Notes: a model not told the origin generated them from the sequence alone. Positions 17,662 through 27,503 are shown, numbered from the stretch's first letter. The stretch is DNA of 64,000 bases from an uncultured Mollicutes bacterium (GCA_945936135.1 CAMESG010000001.1:1-64000), one strand, 5' to 3'. Translations and numbers: made by a program.

Positions 17662-19485
17662 ATGGCAAAAGAAATTATCGTTGGTATCGACCTTGGCACG
17701 ACCAATTCCGTCATCTCGTACATGCAGGCGGACGGCAAGGTCAAGGTCATCCCTAACCCCGAAGGCACCAACACCACCCCGTCGGTCGTCGGCTTCAAGG
17801 CAAGCGGCGAAGAAATCGTCGGCAACGCTGCGAAGCGCCAGGCCATCACGAACGCCGACACCGTCTCTAGCGCCAAGCGCTACATGGGCGATGCGCATAA
17901 ATTCCACATCAATTGCTTGAACAAGGACTTCACCCCGCAGGAAATCTCTTCGAAGGTCCTTGCCTACATGAAGAGCTATGCCGAGAAGAACCTCGGTCAA
18001 CCCGTGAGCAAAGCGGTCATCACCGTCCCCGCTTACTTCAACGACGCGCAACGTCAGGCGACGAAAGACGCCGGCACGATCGCGGGTTTGGACGTCGTCC
18101 GCATCATCAACGAGCCGACGGCGGCCTGCCTTGCGTATGGCGTCGATAGCGATAAGTCCGAGAAAGTCTTGGTCTTCGACCTTGGCGGCGGCACGCTCGA
18201 CGTCTCGATCCTCGACATTGGCGATGGCACCTTCGAAGTCCTCTCGACCTCGGGCGATACGAAGCTTGGCGGCGATGACTGGGATATGGTGGTCGCCGAT
18301 TGGATCCAGGCCCAAATCAAGATCCAAAACGGCGTCGACCTCACCGACAAGATGGCGCGTCAACGCTTCATCGACGCGGCGGAACGCGCGAAGATCGAGC
18401 TCTCTAGCTCCGTCACCACGACGATCTCGCTTCCCTTCATCGGCATGTCCGCTGCTGGCCCAATCAACTTCGAGACGGAATTGACCCGCGCGAAATTCCA
18501 AGAATTGACCCGCCCGCTTCTCGAACGCTGCAAGGCCCCGATGGAAAAGGCGATGGCCGATGCGCATCTCACTTACAACGAGATCAACGAGATCTTGATG
18601 ATCGGCGGCTCGACCCGCATGCCGGCCGTCCAAGAGATGGTCAAAGCCGTTTCCGGCAAGAACATCAACCTCTCCGTCAACCCGGATGAAGCGGTCTCCG
18701 CTGGCGCCGCGGTTCAAGGCGCGGTCATTGCAGGCGATGTCAAGGACGTCGTTTTGCTCGACGTCACCCCGCTTACCCTTGGCATTGAGACCCTCGGTGG
18801 CGTGTTGACCCCGCTTATCGCCCGCAACACCACGATCCCGACGGAGAAATCCCAAATCTTCTCCACCGCGGAAGACAATCAACCGGCCGTCGACATCGTT
18901 GTCTACCAAGGCGAACGTCCGATGGCGCACGATAACAAGTTGCTCGGCCGCTTCCAGCTTAGCGGCATTCGCCAAGCCCCGAGAGGCACCCCGCGCATCG
19001 AGGTCAAGTTCTCGATCGACGTCAACGGCATCGTCAAGGTTTCCGCTAAGGACCTCGACACCCAAAAGTCCGCGGACATCACGATCCAAAACAGCAACGG
19101 CCTCTCCAAAGCCGACATCGACCGCATGGTCAAGGAAGCCGAAGAGCACAAAGCCGAAGATGAAAAGCGCAAGGGCGACATCGAAGTGAAAAACAAAGCC
19201 GAATCCTACGTCGATCAAATCAATCGCACGCTCCAAGAGCAGGGCGACAAGATCGATCCGCAACAGAAAGAGGCCTTGACCAAGCTTCGCGACGAAGCAA
19301 GCGCCGCCATCGCTGCCGATGACATCGAAAAGCTTCGCGAAATCGTCGGACGCCTGGAAGACGCCGCTTCGCAAGCCTACCAAGCGCAACAAGGCGCCGC
19401 AAACGCGGGCAACGCTGCGAATGGCACGACCGGCAACGAAACCGCAGACGACGTTGTTGACGCGGACTTCACCGACAAGAAATAA
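17662..19485 (+). CDS. dnaK: Chaperone DnaK (Hsp70)
   Basis: ATP-driven chaperone. I chose the ATG at 17662 because AAAGGAG lies 10 bases before it; a TTG at 17656 is too close to that site. The 607 residues open with [16 protein letters not shown]. Phosphate loops DLGGGT and [10 protein letters not shown], the linker-to-substrate block [17 protein letters not shown] and the C-terminal DDVVDADF tail are all standard. A Gly/Asn-rich disordered segment precedes the tail. The gene lies in the HrcA-controlled operon. Confidence 0.98.
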   Translation: MAKEIIVGIDLGTTNSVISYMQADGKVKVIPNPEGTNTTPSVVGFKASGEEIVGNAAKRQAITNADTVSSAKRYMGDAHKFHINCLNKDFTPQEISSKVLAYMKSYAEKNLGQPVSKAVITVPAYFNDAQRQATKDAGTIAGLDVVRIINEPTAACLAYGVDSDKSEKVLVFDLGGGTLDVSILDIGDGTFEVLSTSGDTKLGGDDWDMVVADWIQAQIKIQNGVDLTDKMARQRFIDAAERAKIELSSSVTTTISLPFIGMSAAGPINFETELTRAKFQELTRPLLERCKAPMEKAMADAHLTYNEINEILMIGGSTRMPAVQEMVKAVSGKNINLSVNPDEAVSAGAAVQGAVIAGDVKDVVLLDVTPLTLGIETLGGVLTPLIARNTTIPTEKSQIFSTAEDNQPAVDIVVYQGERPMAHDNKLLGRFQLSGIRQAPRGTPRIEVKFSIDVNGIVKVSAKDLDTQKSADITIQNSNGLSKADIDRMVKEAEEHKAEDEKRKGDIEVKNKAESYVDQINRTLQEQGDKIDPQQKEALTKLRDEASAAIAADDIEKLREIVGRLEDAASQAYQAQQGAANAGNAANGTTGNETADDVVDADFTDKK

Positions 19486-19496
19486 CTTTGAACCAT

Positions 19497-19530
19497 GCAT
19501 CGCGGCGTCTATGTAGAGGCGTCGCGATGC
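19497..19530 (+). repeat. Hairpin between dnaK and dnaJ
   Basis: Outer arms GCATCGCG (19497-19504) and CGCGATGC (19523-19530) pair perfectly, and the inner sequence pairs partly. No T run follows. It sits 11 bases after the dnaK stop and 11 bases before the dnaJ ribosome site. A role in processing, mRNA stability or partial termination, lowering dnaJ relative to dnaK, is plausible. Confidence 0.6.
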
Positions 19531-19554
19531 TGCTTTATAGAAAGGAGGAATTCC

Positions 19555-20697
19555 ATGGCGCAAAAACGCGATTACTACGAGGTTCTTGGCGTGTCCAAAA
19601 CCGCGACCAAGGACGAGATCAAGAGCGCATACCGCAAGCTTGCCAAGCAATTCCACCCCGACATTAACCATTCCCCGGACGCCCCTGAAAAATTTAAGGA
19701 AGTCCAGGAAGCTTACGATATTCTCTATGACGATCAAAAGCGCCAAGCCTACGATCAGTTTGGCTTCGCGGCCTTTGAACAAGGCGCTTCGACCGGGGGC
19801 GCGGGCCCCTTCGGCGGAGGTTTCGCCGGCCAAGGCTTCGGGGATGTCGATTTGAACGATATCTTCTCTAGCTTCTTTGGGGGCGGCGGAAGGCGCAGCC
19901 AAGGCGCTTCGACCGGGCCGGAAAAAGGCGAAGACAACCTTACGAGATGCCGCATTTCCTTCATGGATGCGATCCTCGGGAAAAAAGTCGTGATCCCCGC
20001 GACCTATGACGAACCTTGCGACCACTGCCACGGCACGGGCGCTGAATCGCCTAGTGATGTCGTCTCTTGCCCCCATTGCGGCGGCAGGGGCTTCGTCGTG
20101 AGGGAACAGCGCACGATCTTTGGCAATATGCAATCGAGGCAAAGCTGCCCCCATTGCGGCGGCTCCGGGCGGATCGTCAAACGCCCATGTTCTTCTTGCA
20201 ACGGCCAAGGCTATTCTCGCGTTCGCAAGGATTTGACGGTCAATGTGCCTGCAGGCATCAATAACGGCCAGCAGATCCGCGTTTCCGGCAAAGGGGGACG
20301 AGGGATCAATGGTGGCCCAAATGGCGATCTTTACGTCGAAATCATCGTCGAACCGCATGCGAACTTCAAGCGCGAAGGGAACGACATCCATTTGGAAGTG
20401 CCGCTTAGCTTCGTCGATTGCGCTCTCGGTTGCCAAATCGATGTTCCCACCGTCTATGGTGAGGTCACGGTCAAGATCCCGGAAGGGACGCAGCCGGGCG
20501 ACGTCTTGAAGATCCGTGATCGCGGGGTGAAAGATCTGCGCAGCCAAAAGCCGGGCGATCAATATTTGCATATTAAAGTCTCGACCCCGACAAAGCTTAG
20601 CAAAACCGAAAAGGATTTGCTCCTGGAGTTTCAAAAGCAAACAGGAAAGAAAGACGGGATTTACGACCGCTGGAAGGCGAAATTCAAGAAAAACTGA
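19555..20697 (+). CDS. dnaJ: Chaperone DnaJ (Hsp40)
   Basis: DnaK co-chaperone. The ATG at 19555 follows AAAGGAGG and gives 380 residues beginning MAQKRDYYEVLGVSKTATKD. The J domain has HPD at 34-36. A Gly/Phe-rich linker follows, then four CxxCxGxG zinc repeats (about 155-215), of which the second and third are written CPHCGGRG and CPHCGGSG. The C-terminal substrate and dimer domains are complete. It is the last gene of the heat-shock operon and is followed by a terminator. Confidence 0.97.
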   Translation: MAQKRDYYEVLGVSKTATKDEIKSAYRKLAKQFHPDINHSPDAPEKFKEVQEAYDILYDDQKRQAYDQFGFAAFEQGASTGGAGPFGGGFAGQGFGDVDLNDIFSSFFGGGGRRSQGASTGPEKGEDNLTRCRISFMDAILGKKVVIPATYDEPCDHCHGTGAESPSDVVSCPHCGGRGFVVREQRTIFGNMQSRQSCPHCGGSGRIVKRPCSSCNGQGYSRVRKDLTVNVPAGINNGQQIRVSGKGGRGINGGPNGDLYVEIIVEPHANFKREGNDIHLEVPLSFVDCALGCQIDVPTVYGEVTVKIPEGTQPGDVLKIRDRGVKDLRSQKPGDQYLHIKVSTPTKLSKTEKDLLLEFQKQTGKKDGIYDRWKAKFKKN

Positions 20698-20733
20698 AGT
20701 TCAGGACCAAACACCCTGAACTTTTTCTTTTTC
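20698..20733 (+). terminator. Terminator of the heat-shock operon
   Basis: Perfect 8-bp stem AGTTCAGG/CCTGAACT with a 9-base loop, followed by a T-rich run. It starts immediately after the dnaJ stop. Confidence 0.92.
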
Positions 20734-20760
20734 TCCCTTAAGGAGAAGAAAGAGAAAGGC

Positions 20761-20766
20761 TATAAT
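20761..20766 (+). promoter_or_regulatory. TATAAT box before the TM2-like gene
   Basis: A perfect -10 box 8 bases before the ATG, with no Shine-Dalgarno sequence. The predicted leader is 1-2 bases. The -35 element is not convincing (TTAAGG). Confidence 0.5.
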
Positions 20767-20774
20767 CATGAGGT

Positions 20775-21206
20775 ATGCCGAAATGTAAGAATTGCCTCCG
20801 CGAGATCGCAAAAACCGATTACGACGTTTGCCCCTATTGCGGGACCAAAGACCCGATCCCCGCGGATTATCAAACGATGGACGTCACTTCCTTGGTGAGC
20901 AAGATGAGCCCCGAGGAATTGCCGCATGCGAAATCCCTCAAGGTTTTCCGCCTCCTTGCCTTAACTCTGGGCTTTTTTGGCGCTTCTTGGTTTTATATTA
21001 AAAAGCAAAAGGCGGGCTGGATCAGCCTTGTCGTCAGTTTGCTTTCCTTCGCGGTTTTCGGGCTTTTGCTCTATTGCTTTGCTTGGAACAACGCCTATAT
21101 TTTCTTGATCGTCTTTGGCTTGGTTTGGCTGTTGCAGGCGATGTTCTGCTTGGTTTATTCCTTCCGGAGCAATTTGAAAGACGGCACCGGGGAGTTTTTG
21201 CGGTAA
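20775..21206 (+). CDS. Zinc-ribbon TM2-like membrane protein
   Basis: A 143-residue protein of unknown function. An N-terminal zinc ribbon has Cys pairs in PKCKNC and CPYCG. Three hydrophobic segments follow (about 58-75, 79-98 and 103-130). The first pair, with LGFFGASWFYIKKQKAGW between them, resembles the TM2 domain pattern of a glycine turn and Phe-Tyr. It starts a new transcription unit after the heat-shock terminator, and rsmE follows with 1 base between. TM2 proteins have no settled bacterial function. Confidence 0.7.
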   Translation: MPKCKNCLREIAKTDYDVCPYCGTKDPIPADYQTMDVTSLVSKMSPEELPHAKSLKVFRLLALTLGFFGASWFYIKKQKAGWISLVVSLLSFAVFGLLLYCFAWNNAYIFLIVFGLVWLLQAMFCLVYSFRSNLKDGTGEFLR

Positions 21207-21207
21207 G

Positions 21208-21924
21208 ATGCAACACTACCTTGGGCGGATTGAAAACGGCTTGGCTTTCTTAGAAGAGAGCGATCTACACCACCTTTTGCACGTCAAACGGGCGAAAATC
21301 GGCGAAGAAATCGAAGTGAGCCAAGAAGGCATTACCTATCTTTGCACTGTCGAATCCATCGATCCTTTGCGCCTTTTGGTCAAGGGTGAAAGAGAAGATG
21401 CGCGGGAATGGACAGGGAAGGCCTCGTTGGCCTTTGGAATATTAAAAGGCGACCATAATGAGCTCGTCGTCCAAAAAGGGACGGAAATCGGCTTAAGCGC
21501 CTTCTATCCCTTCCTTTCTTCTCGCACGGTCGTGAAGAAAGAAGGGCCGGAAGATAGCAAGCTTTTAAGGCTTCGCAAGATCGCCTGCGAGGCGACGAAG
21601 CAATGCCGCAGAGCCATTACGCCTGAAGTGATGTCCTATAAAACACTTGAAAGTATTCTCTCTTTGCCTTACGAAGCGAAATTCATCGCTTACGAAGGCG
21701 AAGCGATCCATGGCAAGGGATTTGCCGACGTTTTGAGGGAAATGCCTGAAATCAAAGAAAAATCGGTTCTCGTCTTGATTGGGCCGGAAGGCGGATTCAG
21801 CAAGGAAGAGGCAAAAGAAGCGGTTAATGCTGGCTTTATCCCCGTTTCGTTGGGGAAACGCATCCTTCGGGCGGAGACCGCGGCCCTTTACGTGGCATCG
21901 ATCCTGCAGACCGTCATGGAATAA
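21208..21924 (+). CDS. rsmE: 16S rRNA m3U1498 methyltransferase RsmE
   Basis: SPOUT-class methyltransferase for U1498 of 16S rRNA. The N-terminal PUA-like domain is followed by the trefoil-knot domain, with KGTEIGLSAFYPF, the SAM-binding VLIGPEGGFSKEE and the knot end LGKRILRAETAAL. The length of 238 is typical. In many Firmicutes it follows dnaJ-prmA; prmA is missing here. mtaB lies one gene further on, another common association. Confidence 0.96.
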   Translation: MQHYLGRIENGLAFLEESDLHHLLHVKRAKIGEEIEVSQEGITYLCTVESIDPLRLLVKGEREDAREWTGKASLAFGILKGDHNELVVQKGTEIGLSAFYPFLSSRTVVKKEGPEDSKLLRLRKIACEATKQCRRAITPEVMSYKTLESILSLPYEAKFIAYEGEAIHGKGFADVLREMPEIKEKSVLVLIGPEGGFSKEEAKEAVNAGFIPVSLGKRILRAETAALYVASILQTVME

Positions 21925-21933
21925 GGAGACAAC

Positions 21934-22731
21934 ATGGATTTTTTCCAAACCTTAGAAAAAGAGCAATGTCCAACCCCCTTCCAAAGAGAAGAGGAGATGA
22001 AGTTCTTTTTGCGATATTCCGGCGTTTTGACCGATTTCCCTGCCTATAAGCGTTTCGCGAATGCCTCGAAGCCCTTTGATATCATCCGCGCGAACATCAT
22101 CATCCGAGCTTTGCATAACAAATACATGATCGAGAAAGAGTTTTCCAAGGCTTTGAAGGCCGAAAGGGAAAATAATGAGGATCCTTTGGCCAAGGCGATC
22201 GAAAGAACGGAAGCGGCGATCAAGAACCTTCCTTATTGCCAAGAAGGAAATCATCGGATTTATGTTCCAATTTTTCCGCGTTCTCTTAACTCGATATACG
22301 ATGGTCAGTTTCCAAAGCTCCTTGAAGGAAATTACAAACAGATTCTTGAAACCTTTGAGCCCTTGTGCGTCGATCCTTTCGATATCTACGGAAACGGTCT
22401 CTATAATTCGTATTTTACGAAACTCGTTCTCGTGGCGGAGAATGATAAATTGAAGGCTTTTTATGATTACGATGCCTTTCGAATCTATATTGTGAACGAA
22501 CAAGGGAGACTTGAAAACGAGATCTGTCTTTTTGACCGTGGAATCCATAGAAGAAACACGTCGCATATGATCGAGAGGATTAAACCGGTCATTGAGGCTT
22601 ATTTCAATTTTGATAAAGAAGCCATGATAAGGGCTTTAGTTGATAACAAGTTGATTTCTAGTAGTTTATTATACAAAATAATATCGAAGGAAACGAAACT
22701 TTATCAAAGAATGGAGCGTCACAGACGATGA
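21934..22731 (+). CDS. Protein of unknown function between rsmE and mtaB
   Basis: A 265-residue, apparently cytoplasmic protein with no signal or membrane segment. It is rich in aromatic and basic residues, with segments such as FFLRYSGVLTDFPAYKRFAN and FPKLLEGNYKQI. A well-placed AAGGAG site precedes the ATG, and its stop overlaps the mtaB start by 4 bases (ATGA), so it is a real operon member. Base composition becomes AT-richer towards the 3' end, which includes a copy of the TAGTAGTTT motif. I recognise no family; a tRNA- or RNA-related role would be only guilt by association. Confidence 0.75.
   Translation: MDFFQTLEKEQCPTPFQREEEMKFFLRYSGVLTDFPAYKRFANASKPFDIIRANIIIRALHNKYMIEKEFSKALKAERENNEDPLAKAIERTEAAIKNLPYCQEGNHRIYVPIFPRSLNSIYDGQFPKLLEGNYKQILETFEPLCVDPFDIYGNGLYNSYFTKLVLVAENDKLKAFYDYDAFRIYIVNEQGRLENEICLFDRGIHRRNTSHMIERIKPVIEAYFNFDKEAMIRALVDNKLISSSLLYKIISKETKLYQRMERHRR
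22659..22673 (+). repeat. TAGTAGTTTATTATA element inside a gene end
   Basis: A copy of the dispersed AT-rich motif, here within the last 25 codons of the unknown gene and about 55 bases before the mtaB start. It is the only copy I found inside a reading frame. Confidence 0.4.
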
Positions 22732-24014
22732 AGAAAACTCTATATGTTCATACCCTTGGTTGCAAGGTCAATTCTTATGAAACAATGGCGATTGCAACCG
22801 AGTTGAAAACCAAGGGATACGAACTCGTTTCCAAGGCCAACGATGCTGCGGTGATCATTGTAAATACTTGTTCGGTAACGAAAACTGCAGAGCAAAAATC
22901 CCGCCAGCATATTTCTTCTTATCGCAAAGGAAACCCGGAAGCTGTTTTATTGGTCATGGGCTGCTATGCGCAAAGTCATGCGGAGGAAGCGGCTTCTCTT
23001 GGCGCCGATATCGTTTTAGGGACTTCGAATCGCGGCAAGGCCGTTGAGTATATCGATTCGTTCTTGAGCAATGGAGTTCCCATTATTGACGTTAAGAAAA
23101 CCGTTCGTTTTGAACATTATGAAGAATTGGGTGTTGTATCCTATTCCGAAAACGCTCGGGCTTATTTAAAAATTCAGGATGGTTGCAATAATTTCTGCAG
23201 CTATTGCTATATTCCCTATACGCGTGGCAATTCTAGAAGCCGTGATCCTAGGATGGTAGTCGATGAAGCGAAGGCTTTGGTCGAAGCCGGATATCAAGAA
23301 ATCATCATCACGGGCATCCATATCGGGACTTACGGGAAAGATTTGGCTGACGGATCCTTTGCTTTGGCCGATCTTCTTGAAGCAATCCTCAAAAAATGCT
23401 CCACGCTCCCGCGTCTTCGTATCTCTTCCATCGAAGAAAGCGAGATCGATGATCGCCTTTTTGACGTGATTCAAAGATACCCTCAAATCGTTGATCACCT
23501 TCACATTCCTTTGCAATCGGGCTCGAAAACCGTTTTGGAGAGGATGAGGCGAAAATACGATACCGATGCTTTCCTCGCAAAGATGGAAAAACTTCGGCAA
23601 ATCCGTCCGAATATTGCACTTACCACCGAAATTATCGTCGGATACCCAGAAGAAACCGAAGAAGAATGGGCGGAAACCCTTGAATTCTGCAAAAAAGCGC
23701 AATTCGCCGAAATCCATGTCTTTCCGTTCTCTCCACGTCCTGGTACGACCGCTGCGCAACGTCCCGACACGAAGCCCGAGATCAAGAAAAGACGCGTCCA
23801 TGAACTTATGGCGTTAAGCAAAGAACTTCGCGAAGCCTATAAAGCAAGGTTCTATGGGCAAGAAATGGAAGTCTTGTTTGAAAACTACGATGCGAAAAAT
23901 AAGCTTGCCTATGGCCACACTTCCAATTATTTGATGGTCAAGATTCCATCGGAGGTTCCTTTGCATGGTCAATGGAAGAAGATTGTCTATGAAAGTTCGA
24001 TTGCAGCGGATTAA
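22728..24014 (+). CDS. mtaB: tRNA t6A37 methylthiotransferase MtaB
   Basis: Radical SAM enzyme that adds a methylthio group to t6A37 of tRNAs. The N-terminal UPF0004 domain has Cys12 (TLGCKVNSYE), NTCSVT and MGCYAQ for the auxiliary cluster. The radical SAM motif is Cys153-x3-Cys157-x2-Cys160 (DGCNNFCSYCYIPY). A TRAM-like domain closes the 428 residues. The genes rsmE, unknown and mtaB form one operon with overlapping ends. Confidence 0.96.
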   Translation: MKKTLYVHTLGCKVNSYETMAIATELKTKGYELVSKANDAAVIIVNTCSVTKTAEQKSRQHISSYRKGNPEAVLLVMGCYAQSHAEEAASLGADIVLGTSNRGKAVEYIDSFLSNGVPIIDVKKTVRFEHYEELGVVSYSENARAYLKIQDGCNNFCSYCYIPYTRGNSRSRDPRMVVDEAKALVEAGYQEIIITGIHIGTYGKDLADGSFALADLLEAILKKCSTLPRLRISSIEESEIDDRLFDVIQRYPQIVDHLHIPLQSGSKTVLERMRRKYDTDAFLAKMEKLRQIRPNIALTTEIIVGYPEETEEEWAETLEFCKKAQFAEIHVFPFSPRPGTTAAQRPDTKPEIKKRRVHELMALSKELREAYKARFYGQEMEVLFENYDAKNKLAYGHTSNYLMVKIPSEVPLHGQWKKIVYESSIAAD

Positions 24015-24049
24015 TTCGGAAAATTTTTGACATCGTTCAATTATTCTTG

Positions 24050-24077
24050 TTGTAAAGTCTTTGAATCCCCGTATAAT
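24050..24077 (+). promoter_or_regulatory. rpmF promoter
   Basis: TTGTAA (24050-24055), a 16-base spacer and TATAAT (24072-24077). A consensus TTGACA further up (24027-24032) lacks a good -10 partner. Confidence 0.7.
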
Positions 24078-24112
24078 TTGCCACGTTGCATTAAGCAAAA
24101 GGAGGATTCACC

Positions 24113-24298
24113 ATGGTAGTCCCACAACGCCGTACCAGCAAAACCGCCAAGCGTCTTCGCCGCACCCATTTCAAACTCGAAGTCACGGGTCTTGTTACCT
24201 GCCCGCACTGCGGAGCGATGATTCGTTCCCACCGCGTTTGCCCGAAATGTGGCTACTACGCTGGCAAAGAAGTCATTCACCACGAAGACAAGGAATAA
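24113..24298 (+). CDS. rpmF: Ribosomal protein bL32 (zinc form)
   Basis: Large-subunit protein. The 61-residue basic sequence has the family start [17 protein letters not shown] and two CxxC pairs (CPHC, CPKC), the zinc-binding form. AAAGGAGG lies upstream of the ATG. The partner yceD/DUF177 gene, often directly upstream, is absent. It has its own promoter and terminator. Confidence 0.97.
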   Translation: MVVPQRRTSKTAKRLRRTHFKLEVTGLVTCPHCGAMIRSHRVCPKCGYYAGKEVIHHEDKE

Positions 24299-24315
24299 CT
24301 TCCCAAAGAAAGCAG

Positions 24316-24340
24316 ACACCCCGCTTGGGGTGTTTTCTTT
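24316..24340 (+). terminator. rpmF terminator
   Basis: 7-bp perfect stem ACACCCC/GGGGTGT with a GCTT loop, followed by T-rich sequence, 17 bases after the rpmF stop. Confidence 0.9.
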
Positions 24341-24380
24341 TGCTTGGCAAACGAGGATAATAAGCCAAAGAGGAACCTAT

Positions 24381-25034
24381 ATGGAATTCAATAAATACTT
24401 CGATCACACCATTCTCAAGGCGGAAGCCACGGAAGAAGACGTCAAGAAGATCTGCCAAGAAGCGAAAACATACGATTTCGCCTCTGTTTGCGTCAATCCT
24501 TGCTTTGTCCCGCTTGCTTCTTATGAACTCGCGGATACCGACGTCAAGGTCTGCACGGTCATCGGTTTCCCTTTGGGGGCAAACGAACCGGCGGTCAAGG
24601 CCATGGAAGCGGCCCTTGCCGTCGAAGAAGGCGCGACCGAAGTCGATATGGTCATCAACATTGGAAAAGCCAAGGAAGGCAATTTCGATTACATCCGCGA
24701 TGAAATCGCAAGAGTCAAAGACGCTTCTCGTGGGGCTTTGCTTAAAGTCATCATCGAATCGAGCGTTTTGACCGACGAAGAGATCGTCAAAGCCTGCCTC
24801 GCCTCTAAGGAAGCGAAAGCGGATTTCGTCAAAACGAGCACCGGGTTTCACAAAACGGGTGGCGCCTCGGTCCATGCCGTGGCCTTGATGCGCAAGACCG
24901 TTGGCGAGGAGATGGGCGTCAAAGCGAGTGGCGGCATCCATACGCTTGAAGAAGCCAACGCCATGATCGAAGCGGGCGCAAGCCGCATTGGCTGCTCCGC
25001 AAGTGTTGCGATCATGGAACAATACAAAGCCTAA
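24381..25034 (+). CDS. deoC: Deoxyribose-phosphate aldolase
   Basis: Cleaves 2-deoxyribose-5-phosphate to glyceraldehyde-3-phosphate and acetaldehyde in deoxynucleoside catabolism. A TIM barrel of 217 residues. Lys151 in [10 protein letters not shown] is the Schiff-base lysine, and Asp90 and Lys181 (VKASGGI) complete the site. The ATG at 24381 follows an AAAGAGGA ribosome site; the frame is open upstream through the rpmF region, but without support. The pathway partner deoB lies 28 kb away. Confidence 0.97.
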   Translation: MEFNKYFDHTILKAEATEEDVKKICQEAKTYDFASVCVNPCFVPLASYELADTDVKVCTVIGFPLGANEPAVKAMEAALAVEEGATEVDMVINIGKAKEGNFDYIRDEIARVKDASRGALLKVIIESSVLTDEEIVKACLASKEAKADFVKTSTGFHKTGGASVHAVALMRKTVGEEMGVKASGGIHTLEEANAMIEAGASRIGCSASVAIMEQYKA

Positions 25035-25045
25035 GAAAACAAAGA

Positions 25046-25074
25046 AGACGTCGAGCTTACCGGCGCCTTTTTTT
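25046..25074 (+). terminator. Probable deoC terminator
   Basis: Imperfect 7-bp stem AGACGTC/GGCGCCT (one mismatch, one G-U) with a 9-base loop, followed by seven T. Confidence 0.65.
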
Positions 25075-25128
25075 GCTGGAGTTGATAAGAAGATCGGCAA
25101 ATTGACTCTGTTTTGGCAATAACCTAGC

Positions 25129-26352
25129 ATGAGCCAATCTTTTGCCTATCAGATCCAAGAGAAGGGATGTGGGATCGCTTGTATCAAGACCCTTCTTTGC
25201 CTTGTTTCCAAAAATCCGGAGTATCGTTTTCTCAAAGAACCGGAAGCTTCAAAAGAAGCTCCCAGTCTCGAAGACCTGATGGATTATGGACGAGAAGAAG
25301 GAATGGAGCTCTTTGCCTTTCGAATTCCGAAAGAAGAACTCGATTCGATCTCGACTTTTCCTTGCATTCTCCTTGAAGAAAAAGAAAGAAAAACCCACAT
25401 GGTCGTTCTCTTGAACGTAAAAAAAGGAAAAGTCCAGCTCTTTGATCCCGCAGAAGGGAAGAAGGTATTGAAAATCGAAGAAGAAAAGAAAGTGTTTAAC
25501 GGCGTTTGCCTTCTCGTCTCTTCTTTTTACCCAAACTCGAAATTCAAAGCGGAAGACCCTCTTCCTTTTCGCTTTCGCCTCATCCCCGGGCTTTCTTTGC
25601 TGCTATCGACGTTTTTCTTCTTTTTCGGGACGCTCTTTTTCGGCAGCTCTTCGCCGATCTTTCTTCCTTTGCTTTTCTTTGGGATCGGCCTGGTTTCATT
25701 GATCTTCTTTTCCGTATCAGTTTCCCTTGGAATGAAATACTTCGATCAGGCCTATGGAAGAAAGATCGAAGACGGGGACCCAAAAAAGAGAAAGAAGAAA
25801 TATCTGTTGTTTCAACGTTACAAGCAGCGCGTGTTCGGTCGGAAATATTCTTCGATGGCGTCGATTTTTCTTTCGCTATCTTTAACGGGAGCTTTGGCTT
25901 TCCGGGATCCTATGATGGGTTTGACGTTGCTGATCGGCTTGGCTCTTTTGCCTTTGCTATGGATTTTCGACGAAAGCTATCTAGAAAAGGAGAAGAAAGA
26001 AGTTTCCGTTTTGGAAGAAAGGATTCTTGGAAGCGAATCCTCCAACAAAAATGAGATCCAAAGCTTGCTGAAAGGATCAAGGACCTTTTCCAATCGCTAC
26101 CTATTTCGTGGATTCTTTCTCCTCTTTGCCGCGGGGTTTGTTTCGTTTTTGTCGTTGCTTATCGAACACAGGCTTACCTTTGATGGATTCATTTATTGCT
26201 TCTTTCCTTTGACCTTCGTTCTTTCCCAGATGGATTCTCTCTTTGCAAGCCATAAAGAAAAAGAGACGAATTCGCGCTTAGATTTGGCGTTTCGCCATTG
26301 CTTTGTGGTTGAGGAAAAAACTCACGCACACACAAGCGCGGGAAAAGAGTAA
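25129..26352 (+). CDS. C39-peptidase domain fused to a membrane region, no ATPase
   Basis: The N-terminal 135 residues match a C39 (bacteriocin-leader) peptidase. Cys14 lies in KGCGIAC, His90 in KTHMVVLLNV and Asp106 in LFDPAEG, so the catalytic triad is intact. The rest has about four to six hydrophobic segments, in the place of the transporter domain of peptidase-containing ABC exporters. The protein ends at residue 407 with no nucleotide-binding domain. The next gene starts 1 base after its stop. It may mature and export a double-glycine peptide, but no such peptide is encoded nearby. Confidence 0.7.
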   Translation: MSQSFAYQIQEKGCGIACIKTLLCLVSKNPEYRFLKEPEASKEAPSLEDLMDYGREEGMELFAFRIPKEELDSISTFPCILLEEKERKTHMVVLLNVKKGKVQLFDPAEGKKVLKIEEEKKVFNGVCLLVSSFYPNSKFKAEDPLPFRFRLIPGLSLLLSTFFFFFGTLFFGSSSPIFLPLLFFGIGLVSLIFFSVSVSLGMKYFDQAYGRKIEDGDPKKRKKKYLLFQRYKQRVFGRKYSSMASIFLSLSLTGALAFRDPMMGLTLLIGLALLPLLWIFDESYLEKEKKEVSVLEERILGSESSNKNEIQSLLKGSRTFSNRYLFRGFFLLFAAGFVSFLSLLIEHRLTFDGFIYCFFPLTFVLSQMDSLFASHKEKETNSRLDLAFRHCFVVEEKTHAHTSAGKE

Positions 26353-26353
26353 A

Positions 26354-27503
26354 ATGTGGCGAATGATTTCCGGGCTACTTACCTTTCGACAATCCAATAG
26401 CGTCACGCTTCTTGTTTTCGGCGATGTTTCCGGTCTCACTTTTCTCGTAGGCGAGAACGCTGGAGAGCTTGCCCGTTTCTTGAAGGCGCCAGGACGTTCG
26501 AAATTGAAAGGCAATCTCTATTTCAACGATCTCAATTTGAAGGCTTTTCCTCCGGAATTCTTCGCGCCTACGCTTGATGCCAAGGGCTTTGAAGAACGTC
26601 TCGACGTTTCTCTTGAACGCGCCAAAACCTTTGTGTTTATCGACTTTTCTTACCTTTCAAAAGAAAAGGTCTGGCCCTTGATCGAATCATTGAAAGCCAA
26701 GGAACATTCCGTTCCGATCTTGGTTTATGCACCAGCTTGCTACGCTTCGTCTTTGTCTTTATTGTTCACAGAAATTCCTCCCGTGAAGGCGGAAGAGGAA
26801 ATCAAGCCAGAGGAAGCGAAAAACCTTTCTTACGATTTGTTTGTTGGGGATACGTTCTTCCATAAAGACAAAACCTATGGGGATATTTATCCCATGGCAA
26901 AGGAAGCAGAGCCCGAACCAAAGCCTGAGGCAGTAAATGAAGGCGAGATCGTAATTTCGGCGTCTAAACTTCCGGAAGATGAAGCGGAAGAAACAAACGA
27001 TATAAAAATCGAGGAAGAGAAACCGCTTAAAAAAGACACCAAGGTCCGTCGCTTTTTCCGCAAGGTTTGCGCCCCCTTCCGTCTTTTCTTCTCAAAAGGA
27101 TCCGATTACATCTTCATGGCGATCTTCTTGCTTCTTTCGTTCTTCTTGACCGTTTTGCTTTTCTCTACGAAAGTCGAAGAAAGATCCAAGTTGCCTTTTC
27201 TTTGCATCGGTTTATCGTTCATCTTCGATCTTTTCTCGATCGTTCCTGCGGTTTTCATCGTCCATGACTATAAATCGCCTTTCTGCCGCCGCGCGATCCT
27301 TGCCTATATCGTGGAAACGGGGCTTTGTCTCCTCTTTGCCGCGATATCGCTTACGATGTACCTAAGCAACGAGACGGAGAAACGAAATATGCTTTTCGCC
27401 ATCGGCTTTGCTTTGACGCCGATCGTGCTCGCCATTGCTTCCTATTGCATGGTTCTTTGGCTGAAAAAAGACAGAACGAAGAAAAAGAAGAAGGAGAACA
27501 CTC

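Noticed and set aside
17623-20640. A 1005-codon open frame on the minus strand
   Set aside because: It is antisense to dnaK and dnaJ. Strong codon bias of those genes leaves the opposite strand open. It has no ribosome site and no recognisable sequence.
24273-25130. 285-codon minus frame
   Set aside because: Antisense to rpmF and deoC; no start signals.
25102-25130. TTGACT-N17-TAGCAT promoter before the C39 gene
   Set aside because: The -10 box would overlap the start codon, putting the transcript start inside the gene; the match is probably chance.
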